Counted from the first letter of the stretch, positions 50,331-60,298 are shown. The stretch: 64,000 nucleotides of DNA from an uncultured Acidobacteriaceae bacterium (GCA_937879855.1 CALFMO010000006.1:372001-436000); one strand, 5' to 3'. The notes: generated from the sequence alone by a model not told the origin. Made by a program: numbers and translations.

Positions 50331-50972
50331 CGCCACCAGCGGAACAAACCGACAGAGTTCGTGCAACGTGGTCCGCGGCTGGCCGCCTACCATGCGGATC
50401 AACTGCAACTGCTGAGAGTCTGCCGGGCCAACGGGAATAATCATTCGTCCGCCCTCAGCCAGTTGTTGCACCAGAGCGCGCGGCACCTCCGCCGCAGCAG
50501 CAGAAACGATGATCGCATCGTACGGCGCGCCCTCAGCATAACCCTGGCTTCCATCGCCCACGAGCACTCGTACGTTGCTGTATCCCATGCGGGTCAGCAG
50601 ATCCCTCGCCTTATCCGCCAGCGCGGCATGGCGCTCCACCGAGAAAACCTGCTCAGCCAGTTCCGCCAGCAACGCCGTCAAATAGCCCGATCCCGTACCC
50701 ACTTCGAGCACCCGGTCGCTTGGCGATACGGCCAACGCTTCCAGCATGCGAGCCACTATGTAGGGCTGAGAGATCGTCTGTCCTTCGCCAATGGGCAGAG
50801 GATGATCGTCATACGCCTGCTCGCGGTAACGTTCCGGGGCAAACTCATGACGCGGCACGCGCAACATGGCATCGAGCACGCGTTCGTCGCCGATGCCGCG
50901 CGCTCGCAACTGGGTCTCGACCATCCGCTGGCGCAGTTTCGAGAATGCGGCAGTTTCATCAGAAGCATTCAT
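50316..50972 (-). CDS. pcm: Protein-L-isoaspartate O-methyltransferase
   Basis: A 218-residue SAM-dependent repair methyltransferase. Diagnostic sequences are VETQLRARGIGDERVLDAMLRVPRHEFAP (in pieces), AYDDHPLPIGEGQTISQPYIVA and motif I VLEVGTGSGYLTALLAELA, then GDGSQGYAEGAPYDAIIVSAAAAEVPRALV. The enzyme methylates isoaspartyl residues in aged proteins. It precedes mqnP and follows the tamB gene on the same strand but these are not obviously linked. The ATG at 50972 lacks a strong ribosome site. Confidence 0.95.
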   Translation of the reverse strand: MNASDETAAFSKLRQRMVETQLRARGIGDERVLDAMLRVPRHEFAPERYREQAYDDHPLPIGEGQTISQPYIVARMLEALAVSPSDRVLEVGTGSGYLTALLAELAEQVFSVERHAALADKARDLLTRMGYSNVRVLVGDGSQGYAEGAPYDAIIVSAAAAEVPRALVQQLAEGGRMIIPVGPADSQQLQLIRMVGGQPRTTLHELCRFVPLVAGEGC

Positions 50973-51005
50973 GTAGAGTTTCAGGAATCCGCGTCCGGAA
51001 CAATT

Positions 51006-54000
51006 CTATTTCTTGCGCTGGCGCACCCGGACATCGAAGCTGACCACGCCGTTCTGATCGCGCGTCCCCACCACCGAGATATTGCGATTAATGTAGTATT
51101 CGCCCTGGATGATCTGTTGCGAACTCTGGGAGACGTTCGTGCTGTAGGTCAGCGAAACGTTGTTGGCGAATTGCTGCTCGATAGTAACCTGCGGGCCCCG
51201 TGCCGTCGGGTTGGTCTCAGTAGTAAGCCCCTGCGGGTCAATTTTTATCCGGCTGACTCCGAATAGCTTTTGCATACGGTTACTAACGGTCGCGTTGAGC
51301 GCTTGGCTGATGATCAGATTCGTAGCCTCGTCAGTAAACAGACTTTGGCCTGACTGCTGCTGCAGTTGCTCCGACTCCTCGCTGGTGCGGCCCAGCGCCA
51401 ACAGCGCAATAATGTCGGACTTCGGCAGGGGCGGCTCCGAGCGATAGTTTACCGTCAGCCGCTCCGGCGTCCCTGTCACCGTGACGTCAAGATCGTAGTT
51501 GCGCACGTGCGTCGTCGCCTGCAGGTTTACCTGCGGCTCGATCGCCACTGGATTCGCAAATGAAATATCACCGCGCTCCAACCGGAATTTGATGCCGTTG
51601 AAAGTCGCATCTCCTTCCAGAATGTCCGCCCGTCCAAGAACGCTGGGACGCGCCAGAGAGCCTCGCAGCCGCAGGTCTGCGTCCCCCGACAATCGCGCTA
51701 CCGCAGTCTTCATCTGCAGTTCGGCCGCGGTACGCACCGCTACATCCAGCTTCACGTTGTACAGCGGCGAATTGGCCGGAGTGATAGTCGCCGATTGCCG
51801 GCTTCGCTCCAGGTACGAACCAAAATCAAAGCCGGGCGTCACCGCCAGTTTCGTGACCAGCACGTCGCCCGAAACCATCGAAGCAGAGCGGCTTCCGACC
51901 CAGTGCAACTCAGCCGTCGCTGTCGAACTTACGCCGGGCGGATAGCGCAGCCGCACTTCTTTCCCCACGGCTGTGAGATTGAAATTGAACTGCCGGTTGT
52001 AGTTGGTCGCGTCGCCTTTCAATTCCAGCGTCCCGCCGCCGGTGCGAGCAGTGAGCTGATCGATGTGGATCCGATCCCGCGTAAACGACAGCGTGCCGTT
52101 CATCTCGCTCAGACCGCTCGGCAATCCTGCGTAATTGGCCGCGCCGTTCTTCACCTCGATGGTGCCTTGCGGAAGCGGTTCGTTGAGCGAGCCCCCCAAG
52201 GTCATATGCACTGTCGTCAAACCAGAAGCTGTGAGATCGGGAACCATGCCGCCCAACAGCTTGAGATCAACCTGCCCGTCGGCCGATAAGTCGAGTTCGC
52301 GCGCCCGCGCGAAATGAATCGACCCGTGTCCGACCACGTCCGTTCCCTCACCCACCAGATGCGCTGGTTCAATGTGAATGGTTTGGTCGGCGTAGGTAAA
52401 CCGCACCGGTCCCTGATTGTGCAGCTTGGCAGTTTCGACTTCGACTGCAACATCAGTCACGTTTCCGTTGAGCGTCCACTGCTGCGGATACCGCAAAGGG
52501 CCCTGCATCGTGACCGTGCCGCCAAAAGCAGAATGGCCCGTCAGCTGTGTGCCCAAATAGGCGCGCCACAGTGCATCGAGATCAACCTGGTTGAACTGCG
52601 CCGTGATGTTCGCCCGATAATCTCCGTGCATCGCGACGCTTCCGCCAATGGAAAGCGTGCCGCGCGGAAACTCAGAGTGTCCCCGCAGTTGCAGTTCGCC
52701 GTTCTGCGTCGTCGCTTCGAGATCCAATCCGCCCTGCGGTTCGCGATCGAGGGTAAGATTGCTCACGTGCACGGCGGCGGTAATAACGGGCGCAGCGAGC
52801 GTGCCCGATCCTTGCAATGTAAAGTCGGCGCGGCCCTCCATCGGCAAACGATCCAGATGAATCTGCCGGATGCGCGCCACGTCGAAATTTTTCCCGACCA
52901 GGTCAAGCCGAAAGCCGCCCGTGGCTGGAGTATAAGCCGCACTGCCGGAAACCAAGGCATCGCCGTGCGTGAGTTGAATATGGTTGAGCGCGGTCTCGCT
53001 CCCCGCGATATGAAGGTCCGCATCGAACTTCTCGATCGCTTCCCCGTAAGCCGCGGCATTCGCCGCATGAATATGCCCTTGCGCGCGCGGATGCGCCCGC
53101 GTTCCGGAAACCTGAACTGACACATCCGCTGTCCCCGAAACTGGATAGTCGAATCCCGCGAGCGCTGCCGTCGACGCCACATCCACATTGTGCAGGTTCA
53201 CGCGTGCGTTGTACGGACTGTATTCAGTGAACTGCCCTTGCTGCAAGAGGGCGGTAAGTTCGAAGTCAGCGCTCGTTTCTCCGCGGCGCAGGCTGCCCCC
53301 GCGCAGCGCGAGGTCGTGCGAAGAAAATTGAATGCTGGCCGCAAGCGAATCCCAATGCACGGGTTGCTCGGCGGTACGCGAGGTTGCGGGAATCGTGAAT
53401 TCGAAATCTTGCGCGACCAGCGTCCCCGAAACTTTCGGCTCAGAAAACGTGCCTTCAGCTACGCCATTGAACGCCGCGCTGCCATCCACCTGAAATGGCA
53501 GATTGGCAGGCCCGCCCAATGCCGTAACCAGCGGGCGCCACTCCTCCAGATTGGAAGTCGAAACCGAAAAGTGCAACGTTGAGGTCTTCGCCAAAATTCC
53601 TGAAGCTTGAACCCGCGATGCCGGTGTCGATAAGTTGAACTGGGCAAGTTCCAGCGAATCGTTCGCGCCGTGATATTTACCTTGCGTGTGGGCTGTCACC
53701 GGTAACTCGCCCGCAGCAGGATGAGGCGTCGGACTCACGTCCACCGTAAACGCAACATCCGCGTCCTTGGAAGATCCCTTCCAGAACGCTTCCACATTTC
53801 CATTGGCCAAACCTGCCGGACGAAACCGGCGTCGGGGGTGCGTAGCTACATTCAATGCACTCGCTATCTCACCAGCGGAAAAATCTCGCACGTGAAGATG
53901 CACTACACCGGCTTGCACTCCAGGCAACTTCGCCTTCGGTTTCTCACTCTTCTTGGCGGATGGCCGTGCCGCCGTCACTACCGGAAGCTCTTGCCCGCCC

Positions 54001-55112
54001 TTCCTCCCCTTGCCCGCCGGTGGCGGCGGCACGCTGTGCAGCCAGTTGTCCACCTGCGCATCGCCGGTAAAATCTCCGCCAAACAGCTTTCCCTGCAACT
54101 TCCACAGCTTGATCTGATCATCTGTCACTGAGTAATCCGAGGTCGCACTCGCTTTCTTAATCGCGATCTGCCTGTTCTGCCAGCTTAGGTCGTGTAGCGC
54201 CACAGTGCCCGCACTGTTGAATTGCTCGAGCGACCAGTGGCCGGTGCCCCTAAACTCGGCGATGCCCTCGCGAAGATCATGCCGGCGCGTAATCGCGGCA
54301 GCCTCCGTGAAATCGACGTGGACTTCATAACTCCCGTCGACCTGCGGATTACGAAAATCGCTGACCCGTCCGCTCGCCGAGAAAGATGACCGGCCCGAAT
54401 TCCATCGCAACGATTTGATGTCGACAAAGGTCGTCCCCAGGCTGAAGTCGACGGTCGTCATCCAGGCGAACGGCCGGAAGTCCTCGACCACACTGTCCAC
54501 TTTGCCTACCGTGAGATGGCTTTCATAGCGGCGGCGCAGGAACGAGTAATCCATTTGCAAAGAGGTATCCTGAGCCGCAAAATTCAGCGGAATTTTCTTG
54601 TCCGCCCACAACATCTCGCCATTTCTTACCGACAGATGATCAATGGAAAGCGCGAACAGTTGCTCGATCGGTGTGCTCTCCGAAGTCTTCGGCGCCACCT
54701 TTAGAGCGGGAATATTCGTAGTCCCGTCCGGCGCAATCGAAACGTGAATCACCGGATGCTCCAGAACCACCGAGGAAAATCCGAATTCGGTGCGCAGAAA
54801 TGAAATGACTTTCAGATGAGCTACCAGACTATCCGCATGCGCCAGCGGAATATCCATGAAACCTTCCCTCCCATGCACCGTGATGTTGCGTACTTCCACC
54901 TGCATGTGGAAAGGAACGACGTGGAAGGTGCCAACTTCAGCGCGGCCCCCGGTGATTCGCTCGATTTCCGCGACCACCCGCTTGCGCACCAAGGCCTGAA
55001 AGGAATCGGTGGTGGAGTACCAAAGCGCGGCCAGCAGCACAACTATGCCCGCTGCGATTACGAGGAGCAGAAATTTCCACCAGCGCGGAGGTCTGGTGGC
55101 AAGCTTGGTCAC
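51006..55112 (-). CDS. TamB-type translocation and assembly protein
   Basis: A 1368-residue AsmA/TamB protein. One N-terminal membrane helix (WKFLLLVIAAGIVVLLAALWY) anchors it; the large periplasmic part is beta-sheet with repeats of short strands, as in the groove-like TamB/AsmA fold that shuttles lipids or outer-membrane proteins across the periplasm. The C-terminal DUF490 section (about 1000-1360) has KSDIIALLALGRTSEESEQLQQQ and SRIKIDPQGLTTETNPTARG, both typical. The gene is third in an operon, its ATG overlapping the stop of the chaperone gene (4 nt), downstream of a BamA-type gene. This strongly suggests a dedicated envelope assembly unit. Confidence 0.92.
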   Translation of the reverse strand: MTKLATRPPRWWKFLLLVIAAGIVVLLAALWYSTTDSFQALVRKRVVAEIERITGGRAEVGTFHVVPFHMQVEVRNITVHGREGFMDIPLAHADSLVAHLKVISFLRTEFGFSSVVLEHPVIHVSIAPDGTTNIPALKVAPKTSESTPIEQLFALSIDHLSVRNGEMLWADKKIPLNFAAQDTSLQMDYSFLRRRYESHLTVGKVDSVVEDFRPFAWMTTVDFSLGTTFVDIKSLRWNSGRSSFSASGRVSDFRNPQVDGSYEVHVDFTEAAAITRRHDLREGIAEFRGTGHWSLEQFNSAGTVALHDLSWQNRQIAIKKASATSDYSVTDDQIKLWKLQGKLFGGDFTGDAQVDNWLHSVPPPPAGKGRKGGQELPVVTAARPSAKKSEKPKAKLPGVQAGVVHLHVRDFSAGEIASALNVATHPRRRFRPAGLANGNVEAFWKGSSKDADVAFTVDVSPTPHPAAGELPVTAHTQGKYHGANDSLELAQFNLSTPASRVQASGILAKTSTLHFSVSTSNLEEWRPLVTALGGPANLPFQVDGSAAFNGVAEGTFSEPKVSGTLVAQDFEFTIPATSRTAEQPVHWDSLAASIQFSSHDLALRGGSLRRGETSADFELTALLQQGQFTEYSPYNARVNLHNVDVASTAALAGFDYPVSGTADVSVQVSGTRAHPRAQGHIHAANAAAYGEAIEKFDADLHIAGSETALNHIQLTHGDALVSGSAAYTPATGGFRLDLVGKNFDVARIRQIHLDRLPMEGRADFTLQGSGTLAAPVITAAVHVSNLTLDREPQGGLDLEATTQNGELQLRGHSEFPRGTLSIGGSVAMHGDYRANITAQFNQVDLDALWRAYLGTQLTGHSAFGGTVTMQGPLRYPQQWTLNGNVTDVAVEVETAKLHNQGPVRFTYADQTIHIEPAHLVGEGTDVVGHGSIHFARARELDLSADGQVDLKLLGGMVPDLTASGLTTVHMTLGGSLNEPLPQGTIEVKNGAANYAGLPSGLSEMNGTLSFTRDRIHIDQLTARTGGGTLELKGDATNYNRQFNFNLTAVGKEVRLRYPPGVSSTATAELHWVGSRSASMVSGDVLVTKLAVTPGFDFGSYLERSRQSATITPANSPLYNVKLDVAVRTAAELQMKTAVARLSGDADLRLRGSLARPSVLGRADILEGDATFNGIKFRLERGDISFANPVAIEPQVNLQATTHVRNYDLDVTVTGTPERLTVNYRSEPPLPKSDIIALLALGRTSEESEQLQQQSGQSLFTDEATNLIISQALNATVSNRMQKLFGVSRIKIDPQGLTTETNPTARGPQVTIEQQFANNVSLTYSTNVSQSSQQIIQGEYYINRNISVVGTRDQNGVVSFDVRVRQRKK

Positions 55113-55819
55113 CGCGTCTGCACTCCATCCCCGGCCCCAGTCGAGCCGGGCACGCTCAATTTGCTTTCCGAGCGCAAGGATTGCAGCCAGGAGACCAGCA
55201 ACTCATTGACCTTCTCTTGCGTGAGCAATTCACGAATCTTGGCCGCGACATCGGCCGATGGGACGTCGGCTACGACGGACTGCTTCAACTGCGGAACGAA
55301 TTTCTCGCGGTAATAGGCTTCGATGCTCTTGGAATCAATCTGCACCGCGGGACGAAGGTGCGCATCCACCAACCGCATCAGGTCTATCTGCTGTTGCACA
55401 TGCGCCAGCAGATCTTTTTCTGTCAGTCCATACCGGCTCAGCAGCAACCTCCATCCTTCATCGGTCGCCGCTTCCGGATATTGTTTCCGCGCCTGCGCCA
55501 CCCGCGCCGCGGCTTCTGATTCGGTGGCATGCTGGAACGACGCAGACTTCATCTGCTCTGCCAGCAACTCCTGATCGATCAGGCGATCGAGAACGCTCCG
55601 CCGATCGTCCTCCGTGAACTGATCTAGCGCCCGGCCATTCAGCAGCGCCTCATAACGCTGCCCTTCATCCCAGTCGCTCTGCAAAATAATGTGTCCGTTG
55701 ACTGTCGCCACGATGCGGTCGATCACCTGGCCGGCGCGAGCGGACGGCAGCACAAAAACGCCCATAGACAACGCGAGCGCGACCACCGCGACCATCTTGT
55801 TAGTGCGAAATCTACTCAT
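55109..55819 (-). CDS. SurA-N-like periplasmic chaperone without PPIase domain
   Basis: A 236-residue exported protein. A signal peptide (VAVVALALSMGVFVLPSARA) is followed by the SurA N-terminal pattern GQVIDRIVATVNGHIILQSDWDEGQRY, then helices through LLSRYGLTEKDLLAHVQQQIDLMRLVDAHLRP, IDSKSIEAYYREKFVPQL. It has no parvulin (rotamase) domain, unlike E. coli SurA, so only the chaperone part is kept. It lies between a BamA-type and a tamB gene with overlapping codons (TGATG at 55817-55821, ATGA at 55109-55112), so translational coupling is likely. A role in delivering barrel proteins is inferred. Confidence 0.85.
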   Translation of the reverse strand: MSRFRTNKMVAVVALALSMGVFVLPSARAGQVIDRIVATVNGHIILQSDWDEGQRYEALLNGRALDQFTEDDRRSVLDRLIDQELLAEQMKSASFQHATESEAAARVAQARKQYPEAATDEGWRLLLSRYGLTEKDLLAHVQQQIDLMRLVDAHLRPAVQIDSKSIEAYYREKFVPQLKQSVVADVPSADVAAKIRELLTQEKVNELLVSWLQSLRSESKLSVPGSTGAGDGVQTR

Positions 55820-58800
55820 CAGAATGGCTGGCCTATGCTGAAAAATACGTTGAAATGCCGCAGCCGTTGGGTCCCAAAAGTTAACGGCAGCCCCTGCTGG
55901 TCGAACGTAAGTGCCTGGAAATAATGGGTCGGGTTCAGATTGTATCCGAAGTCAAACCGTAACGGGCCAATGGGTGTCTTATAACGCAACCCCATTCCAA
56001 CCGCGTGCGAAGTGTAATCATACCCGGAGTTATTAAACTGGGTATAGCACTGAAGGTTCGCTGTACCACCGGACGAAAGGCACAACGCGGGATTGGCCTG
56101 ATGCCAGCGCAGCACTCCCTTTAGCATGTCGTGCGGCGCAGTAAACACATTCCCCATATCGTGAAAAATGGCAAATCCGAATCCCGGTCCAACATACGGC
56201 AGCGAAGTCTCGGGAAAGCGTAGTTCAAAGTTGTTCACGAACAGTGCCGTACCGCCGACTGGAAAGCCTGAGGACGGGTCGCGAGGTCCTGCCTGATTCA
56301 ACCCAAATCCGCGATGAGAGTTGCCGCCGCCAGCAAAGTATTGTTCGGGCAACGGAATCAGCGTAATTCCCTGACACACCGTCTCCCCGGTGTGTGGATT
56401 CAACGGACACGCCCCCGGCGGCACGACTCGAGTGCCTCCGTAGGGCTGCTCCAGCCCGATGCTCGTCGAACGCGCGAACACATACTGGCGCCCGGCCCTT
56501 CCCTTTCCTCCAAATGCGTAATAAGTGGAATACTGAGTAAGAGCCCGCCCGAAATCAGCCTCGGAGCCGAAGGACTTAGAAGAGGCAAAAGCGTCTAGCG
56601 TCAGATAGGTTCCCTTCGTACTCTCCAGCGGGTTGTCCCTTTTATCGTGGATAAAAGTAAATCCCGGACCCCCGACACGCGCCGGGAGAGACAGCAGTGC
56701 GATTTCACCCGGGTTGAATCCGGCTGCGAAGTGGCTCGCCTTCACCAGCCGGAAATCCCACCGATAGGTAATCGAATCGGGCCCCTGTCGCGTCCCCGGC
56801 TCAAGCCCCGAGTTCCCGAACTGTTGCCGCACATCGATCTTCCCCTCCAGACGCTGTGAAGTGAACGTAGCCACATCCAAACTGTTGTCGTAGAAAACGG
56901 TGTAGATCAGTTTGAACTTGTCGCTGTCGAATAACTTCGGAACTGCGTAACTAATCAACCCGCGCTGTTGCAATCGCCCTACATGGGACTGGAACGTCGC
57001 AGTCTGATTTCGCCCGCCAACGTTCAACCGCGTCACGTCGAACTCGACCCTGGGACTCACTCCGGTTGACCCTTGCGGTGCGTTCGAGCCGGCAGGCTGA
57101 CCGGTGCCGAACTCCAATCCAACTCCATAAGTGAAGGTGTAACGCTTGGCCTCCCGCACTTGCACCAGAACATTCTTCAGCGGATCGGTTCCCTCCGGGT
57201 TCTGCACCGCCGCGTCCACCTGGCTAAAAATTCCCAGATCGTAAAGCCGGGTCTGCGTGTTGAGTAGAGCTTGCTGGCTCAGCGCTTCCCCTTCGTGCAC
57301 TTGCAACTCCCGGTTCACCACGTAATCGCGCGTGTGTTCGGTTCCGGCGATCAGTAAGTGATTGACTGTGAAACGCTCGCCTTCCTGAATCGTATAGGTC
57401 ACGTCTTCGTAATTTATCTGTGTTGAAGGCTTGGTATTGATCTCCAGGCTTGCATTGGGAAATCCATGATCGAAATAAAAATTGAGAATCCTTTCGCGAT
57501 CATTGGCCAGATCCTGTTCGGAATACGGCTGTCCCGGCTGCGTACTGAGTTCAGGCAGGTCTTTTGCGAGGATCTTCTCAGTGCCCAGCAGGTGCACTTC
57601 GCCGACACGGGTTCGAACTCCTTCCTCGATGTGGATGTGAACCGCCAGCCTGTTTTCCGTACCCTGGTAGTTGTCGTCCACATTGGTTTGAATCTGAACC
57701 TGGCGGAAACCGTTGGACTTGTACAGCCCCTCCAGGGTCGCGACATCGCTTTTCAGCAGCTCCTCGCTGTAGCGTCCATGGCTCAACACCCGGCTCGTGG
57801 GCTGAATTTGCAGGTACGATCGCAACTTGGCCGTGTCCAGAAACTGCTTGTTGCCGGTAATCTCCACCATCACCAGTTTGTGCAACGGCCCCGGGTCGAT
57901 CTGGTAAATCACCCGCAACGTCTTAGCGTCGGTTTCTTTCTGAATCTCTACCTTGGCGTCGAAGTGGCCGCGAGTCTGCAGGTAGTTGATCAGGTTCCGC
58001 TTTCCTTCGTTCAGCAGGTCATCGTCGACAGCGTTCTCTTCGTAGACGGGGATTTCCTTCTTCAAAGTGCCACGGCTGATGCGATATCCGCGCGCAGTAA
58101 TCAATACCACCGGCCCGGGATCGATCTGAAATGTGAAGTCGACGCGATTGGTCTCCGGGAGATAGAGCTGCTCGGCAATGGAAACCTGCGACAGCGCGCG
58201 ATTTTGCTTCTGGAATTTCCTCCGCAGCCGCTGCAGCGATCCCCTCACGCGCTCGGCCGTCACCCGGTCTCCGCGCTCCATGTGCGCGACATCCTGCACT
58301 TCAAAAGAAGACATCCCGGATGTCCCCGTAACTTTCACTTCACCCACCCGCGCCTGTTCCCCCCGGCTGATGTGAAAAAGAAGGTTTACCTGCTGCGTGG
58401 TTGCGTTGGATACGCTCTCGGCCGTCACTCGCGCCCGGTAGTAACCATTCTCCTGCATGAGTTGCCTGACGTTTTCCAGACCCCGATCCAACTTCTCCTG
58501 CGAATAAAGTTCTCCCAACTGCAGCTTCGCCGCATTCACGATCTGGTTCGATGTCGGCCGCGTGGGAGCTCCTTCCACCTCAACCGCGCCCACAAAAAAG
58601 TTAGACGAGGTGGTGAAGGTGAGTGCCACGCCTTCGCCTGACGGTGCAACTTCCGCTTCGATGTCGGCAAAGCGGCCGGTCGCGTACAAGGCGCGAATGC
58701 TGTCGCTTACTTTTCCTCGTTCCAACGGTTCTCCGACTTTCTGCGCCAGTAACTGCAGGATGTGTTCGCGTTCGCCTTCGGTCACACCAGGAATCTGGAT

Positions 58801-59118
58801 GGATCGCACGACTTTCCCTTCATACCTGGAAATCCCGGTGCTGGATGGCTGTTGGGACTCTTGCGGTGCGGCGGTGTCAGGCTTTGCCTGATCAGGTTGG
58901 TTCGGACTTGATGGGGAACGCGATGTGCTGACCTGCGACATTTCTGTCTCAGACGCGGACGATCCACCCACCTGCGCTGCGGTCTCCAACCCCAGCACCG
59001 CAGACCACAGCGCGATCATCGCGATCAGAAGTGTCGCGTACCGTGTCAGCAAACAGTGTCCTTGGGCCCAGGCGCTACTCGACTTCGTTGGAACGCGCCC
59101 GGCGGTCGTCGTGCCCAC
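55819..59118 (-). CDS. BamA/Omp85-type outer membrane assembly protein with seven POTRA repeats
   Basis: A 1099-residue Omp85-family protein. After a probable signal (YATLLIAMIALWSAVLGLETAA) and a Ser/Pro/Gln-rich spacer to about residue 95, I count seven POTRA units at about 101-171, 175-252, 256-333, 337-408, 412-499, 503-580 and 582-659. Each has the pattern beta-helix-helix-beta-beta with endings such as FFVGAVEVEG, ARVGEVKVTG and RVGEVHLLG. The rest is a barrel (660-1099) with repeated YxxG-type strands and LRFDFGYNLNP plus a terminal aromatic strand (HFNVFFSIGQPF). E. coli BamA has five POTRAs and TamA three. First gene of the operon with the SurA-like gene and tamB; the start GTG at 59118 is divergent from the ThiF gene. 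Confidence 0.92.
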   Translation of the reverse strand: MGTTTAGRVPTKSSSAWAQGHCLLTRYATLLIAMIALWSAVLGLETAAQVGGSSASETEMSQVSTSRSPSSPNQPDQAKPDTAAPQESQQPSSTGISRYEGKVVRSIQIPGVTEGEREHILQLLAQKVGEPLERGKVSDSIRALYATGRFADIEAEVAPSGEGVALTFTTSSNFFVGAVEVEGAPTRPTSNQIVNAAKLQLGELYSQEKLDRGLENVRQLMQENGYYRARVTAESVSNATTQQVNLLFHISRGEQARVGEVKVTGTSGMSSFEVQDVAHMERGDRVTAERVRGSLQRLRRKFQKQNRALSQVSIAEQLYLPETNRVDFTFQIDPGPVVLITARGYRISRGTLKKEIPVYEENAVDDDLLNEGKRNLINYLQTRGHFDAKVEIQKETDAKTLRVIYQIDPGPLHKLVMVEITGNKQFLDTAKLRSYLQIQPTSRVLSHGRYSEELLKSDVATLEGLYKSNGFRQVQIQTNVDDNYQGTENRLAVHIHIEEGVRTRVGEVHLLGTEKILAKDLPELSTQPGQPYSEQDLANDRERILNFYFDHGFPNASLEINTKPSTQINYEDVTYTIQEGERFTVNHLLIAGTEHTRDYVVNRELQVHEGEALSQQALLNTQTRLYDLGIFSQVDAAVQNPEGTDPLKNVLVQVREAKRYTFTYGVGLEFGTGQPAGSNAPQGSTGVSPRVEFDVTRLNVGGRNQTATFQSHVGRLQQRGLISYAVPKLFDSDKFKLIYTVFYDNSLDVATFTSQRLEGKIDVRQQFGNSGLEPGTRQGPDSITYRWDFRLVKASHFAAGFNPGEIALLSLPARVGGPGFTFIHDKRDNPLESTKGTYLTLDAFASSKSFGSEADFGRALTQYSTYYAFGGKGRAGRQYVFARSTSIGLEQPYGGTRVVPPGACPLNPHTGETVCQGITLIPLPEQYFAGGGNSHRGFGLNQAGPRDPSSGFPVGGTALFVNNFELRFPETSLPYVGPGFGFAIFHDMGNVFTAPHDMLKGVLRWHQANPALCLSSGGTANLQCYTQFNNSGYDYTSHAVGMGLRYKTPIGPLRFDFGYNLNPTHYFQALTFDQQGLPLTFGTQRLRHFNVFFSIGQPF

Positions 59119-59186
59119 TGCTCAAGCTCGCTATTCCGATCCGTCGAGCTCGGCGTTGGCATTCATCCACGGGCAAGCCAGCCACT

Positions 59187-59192
59187 TATAAT
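59187..59192 (+). promoter_or_regulatory. TATAAT element between divergent BamA-type and ThiF genes
   Basis: A perfect TATAAT lies at 59187-59192, 24 nt before the GTG at 59216. No -35 of good quality precedes it. On the minus strand the same region reads TATTAT, so it might serve both directions. Confidence 0.25.
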
Positions 59193-59215
59193 AAAGGTTT
59201 TAGACGCTGACACTG

Positions 59216-60298
59216 GTGACCTCTTTGGCACGCGAAACACATTCGACCGAACGAATTGAAGTCTCGCCGCGAACCTCCTCCCTTGACGAACGTTATTCCC
59301 GCCAGGTCCTCTTCGCTGGCATCGGCGCCGAAGGCCAGCGCAAACTTGCAACCGCCCGCGTCGCGATCATCGGATGCGGCGCCACCGGCTCCGCCCTGGC
59401 CACGTTGCTCGCTCGCGCCGGCGTCGGAACCTTACGCATCATCGACCGCGACTTCGTCGAACCCAGCAACCTGCAGCGCCAGTCCCTGTTCGATGAGAAG
59501 GACGCCGCCGAATCTGTTCCCAAGGCAATCGCGGCCGCGAGGAAGATTGCCGCCTTCAACTCTCAGATCATGGTTGAACCAAAAGTTGAAGATCTCGTTC
59601 CCGCTAACATTGAAGCCTCGCTTGAAGGAATGTCGCTTCTCCTTGACGGCACCGACAATTTCGAAACGCGCTACCTGATCAACGACTACGCCATCGATCG
59701 CTCGCTTCCGTGGATCTACTCCGCCGCGGTTGGCAGCTACGCCGTCACCTTAAATATCGTGCCGGGTCAAACCGCCTGTCTGGCCTGCATTTTCCCGGAC
59801 TCGCCTCGCGGAATGGTTGAGACTTGCGAAACTTCCGGCATCCTCAACTCGGCAGTAAATTTCGTAGCGTCGGTCGCCGCGACCGAGGCACTCAAACTCC
59901 TGGTCGCGGGCGCCGACGCTGCTCACCTCCGTCGCTCACTTCTATCTTTCGATCTCTGGACCAACGATCACGCCGAAATCTCCACCGCCAGACCGCGCAC
60001 CGGCTGCCGTGCCTGCGGCGAGCGCGATTTCATTCACCTCTCTGGCGAAGCCCGGCCGCACATCACGCTCTGCGGCAGAAATTCCGTGCAAATTCATGAG
60101 CGCCAGCGTCCCATCGACTTCGCCGAGATGGACCGCCGCCTTCAGCCTCACGGCACAGTCCGCCACAACGACTTCGTCCTGAAATTCTGGCGCGACCCCT
60201 ACGAACTCACTCTCTTTCCCGACGGCCGCGCCATCATCAAAGGCACCACCGACACAGCCGTAGCCCGCAGCCTCTACGCCCGCTACGTAGGAAGCTAG
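59216..60298 (+). CDS. ThiF/MoeB/HesA-type adenylyltransferase with C-terminal extension
   Basis: A 360-residue E1-like enzyme. The nucleotide-binding part is clear: RYSRQVLFAGIGAEGQRKLA, ARVAIIGCGATGSALATLLARAGVG, IIDRDFVEPSNLQRQSLF, DGTDNFETRYLINDYA, with the conserved Arg, Asn and Lys of the family. The zinc site has two Cys-x2-Cys pairs: C246-x2-like ACLACIF and CRACGERDF. After about residue 275 an extension follows (LCGRNSVQIHERQRPIDFAEM; DFVLKFWRDPYELTLFPDGR) similar to that in ThiF/MoeB-type proteins of Bacillus and Acidobacteria. It adenylates the C terminus of ThiS or MoaD; neither is nearby, so the partner is open. GTG start assumed. Confidence 0.87.
   Translation: MTSLARETHSTERIEVSPRTSSLDERYSRQVLFAGIGAEGQRKLATARVAIIGCGATGSALATLLARAGVGTLRIIDRDFVEPSNLQRQSLFDEKDAAESVPKAIAAARKIAAFNSQIMVEPKVEDLVPANIEASLEGMSLLLDGTDNFETRYLINDYAIDRSLPWIYSAAVGSYAVTLNIVPGQTACLACIFPDSPRGMVETCETSGILNSAVNFVASVAATEALKLLVAGADAAHLRRSLLSFDLWTNDHAEISTARPRTGCRACGERDFIHLSGEARPHITLCGRNSVQIHERQRPIDFAEMDRRLQPHGTVRHNDFVLKFWRDPYELTLFPDGRAIIKGTTDTAVARSLYARYVGS

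Noticed and set aside
50256..51266. A 336-residue plus-strand frame across the pcm gene and the start of the next gene
   Set aside because: It crosses two genes on the other strand that have strong motifs and has no initiation signal.
57466..58641. A 391-residue plus-strand open frame inside the BamA-type gene
   Set aside because: Antisense to the POTRA-coding part; no domain pattern and no start signals. Treated as a shadow.
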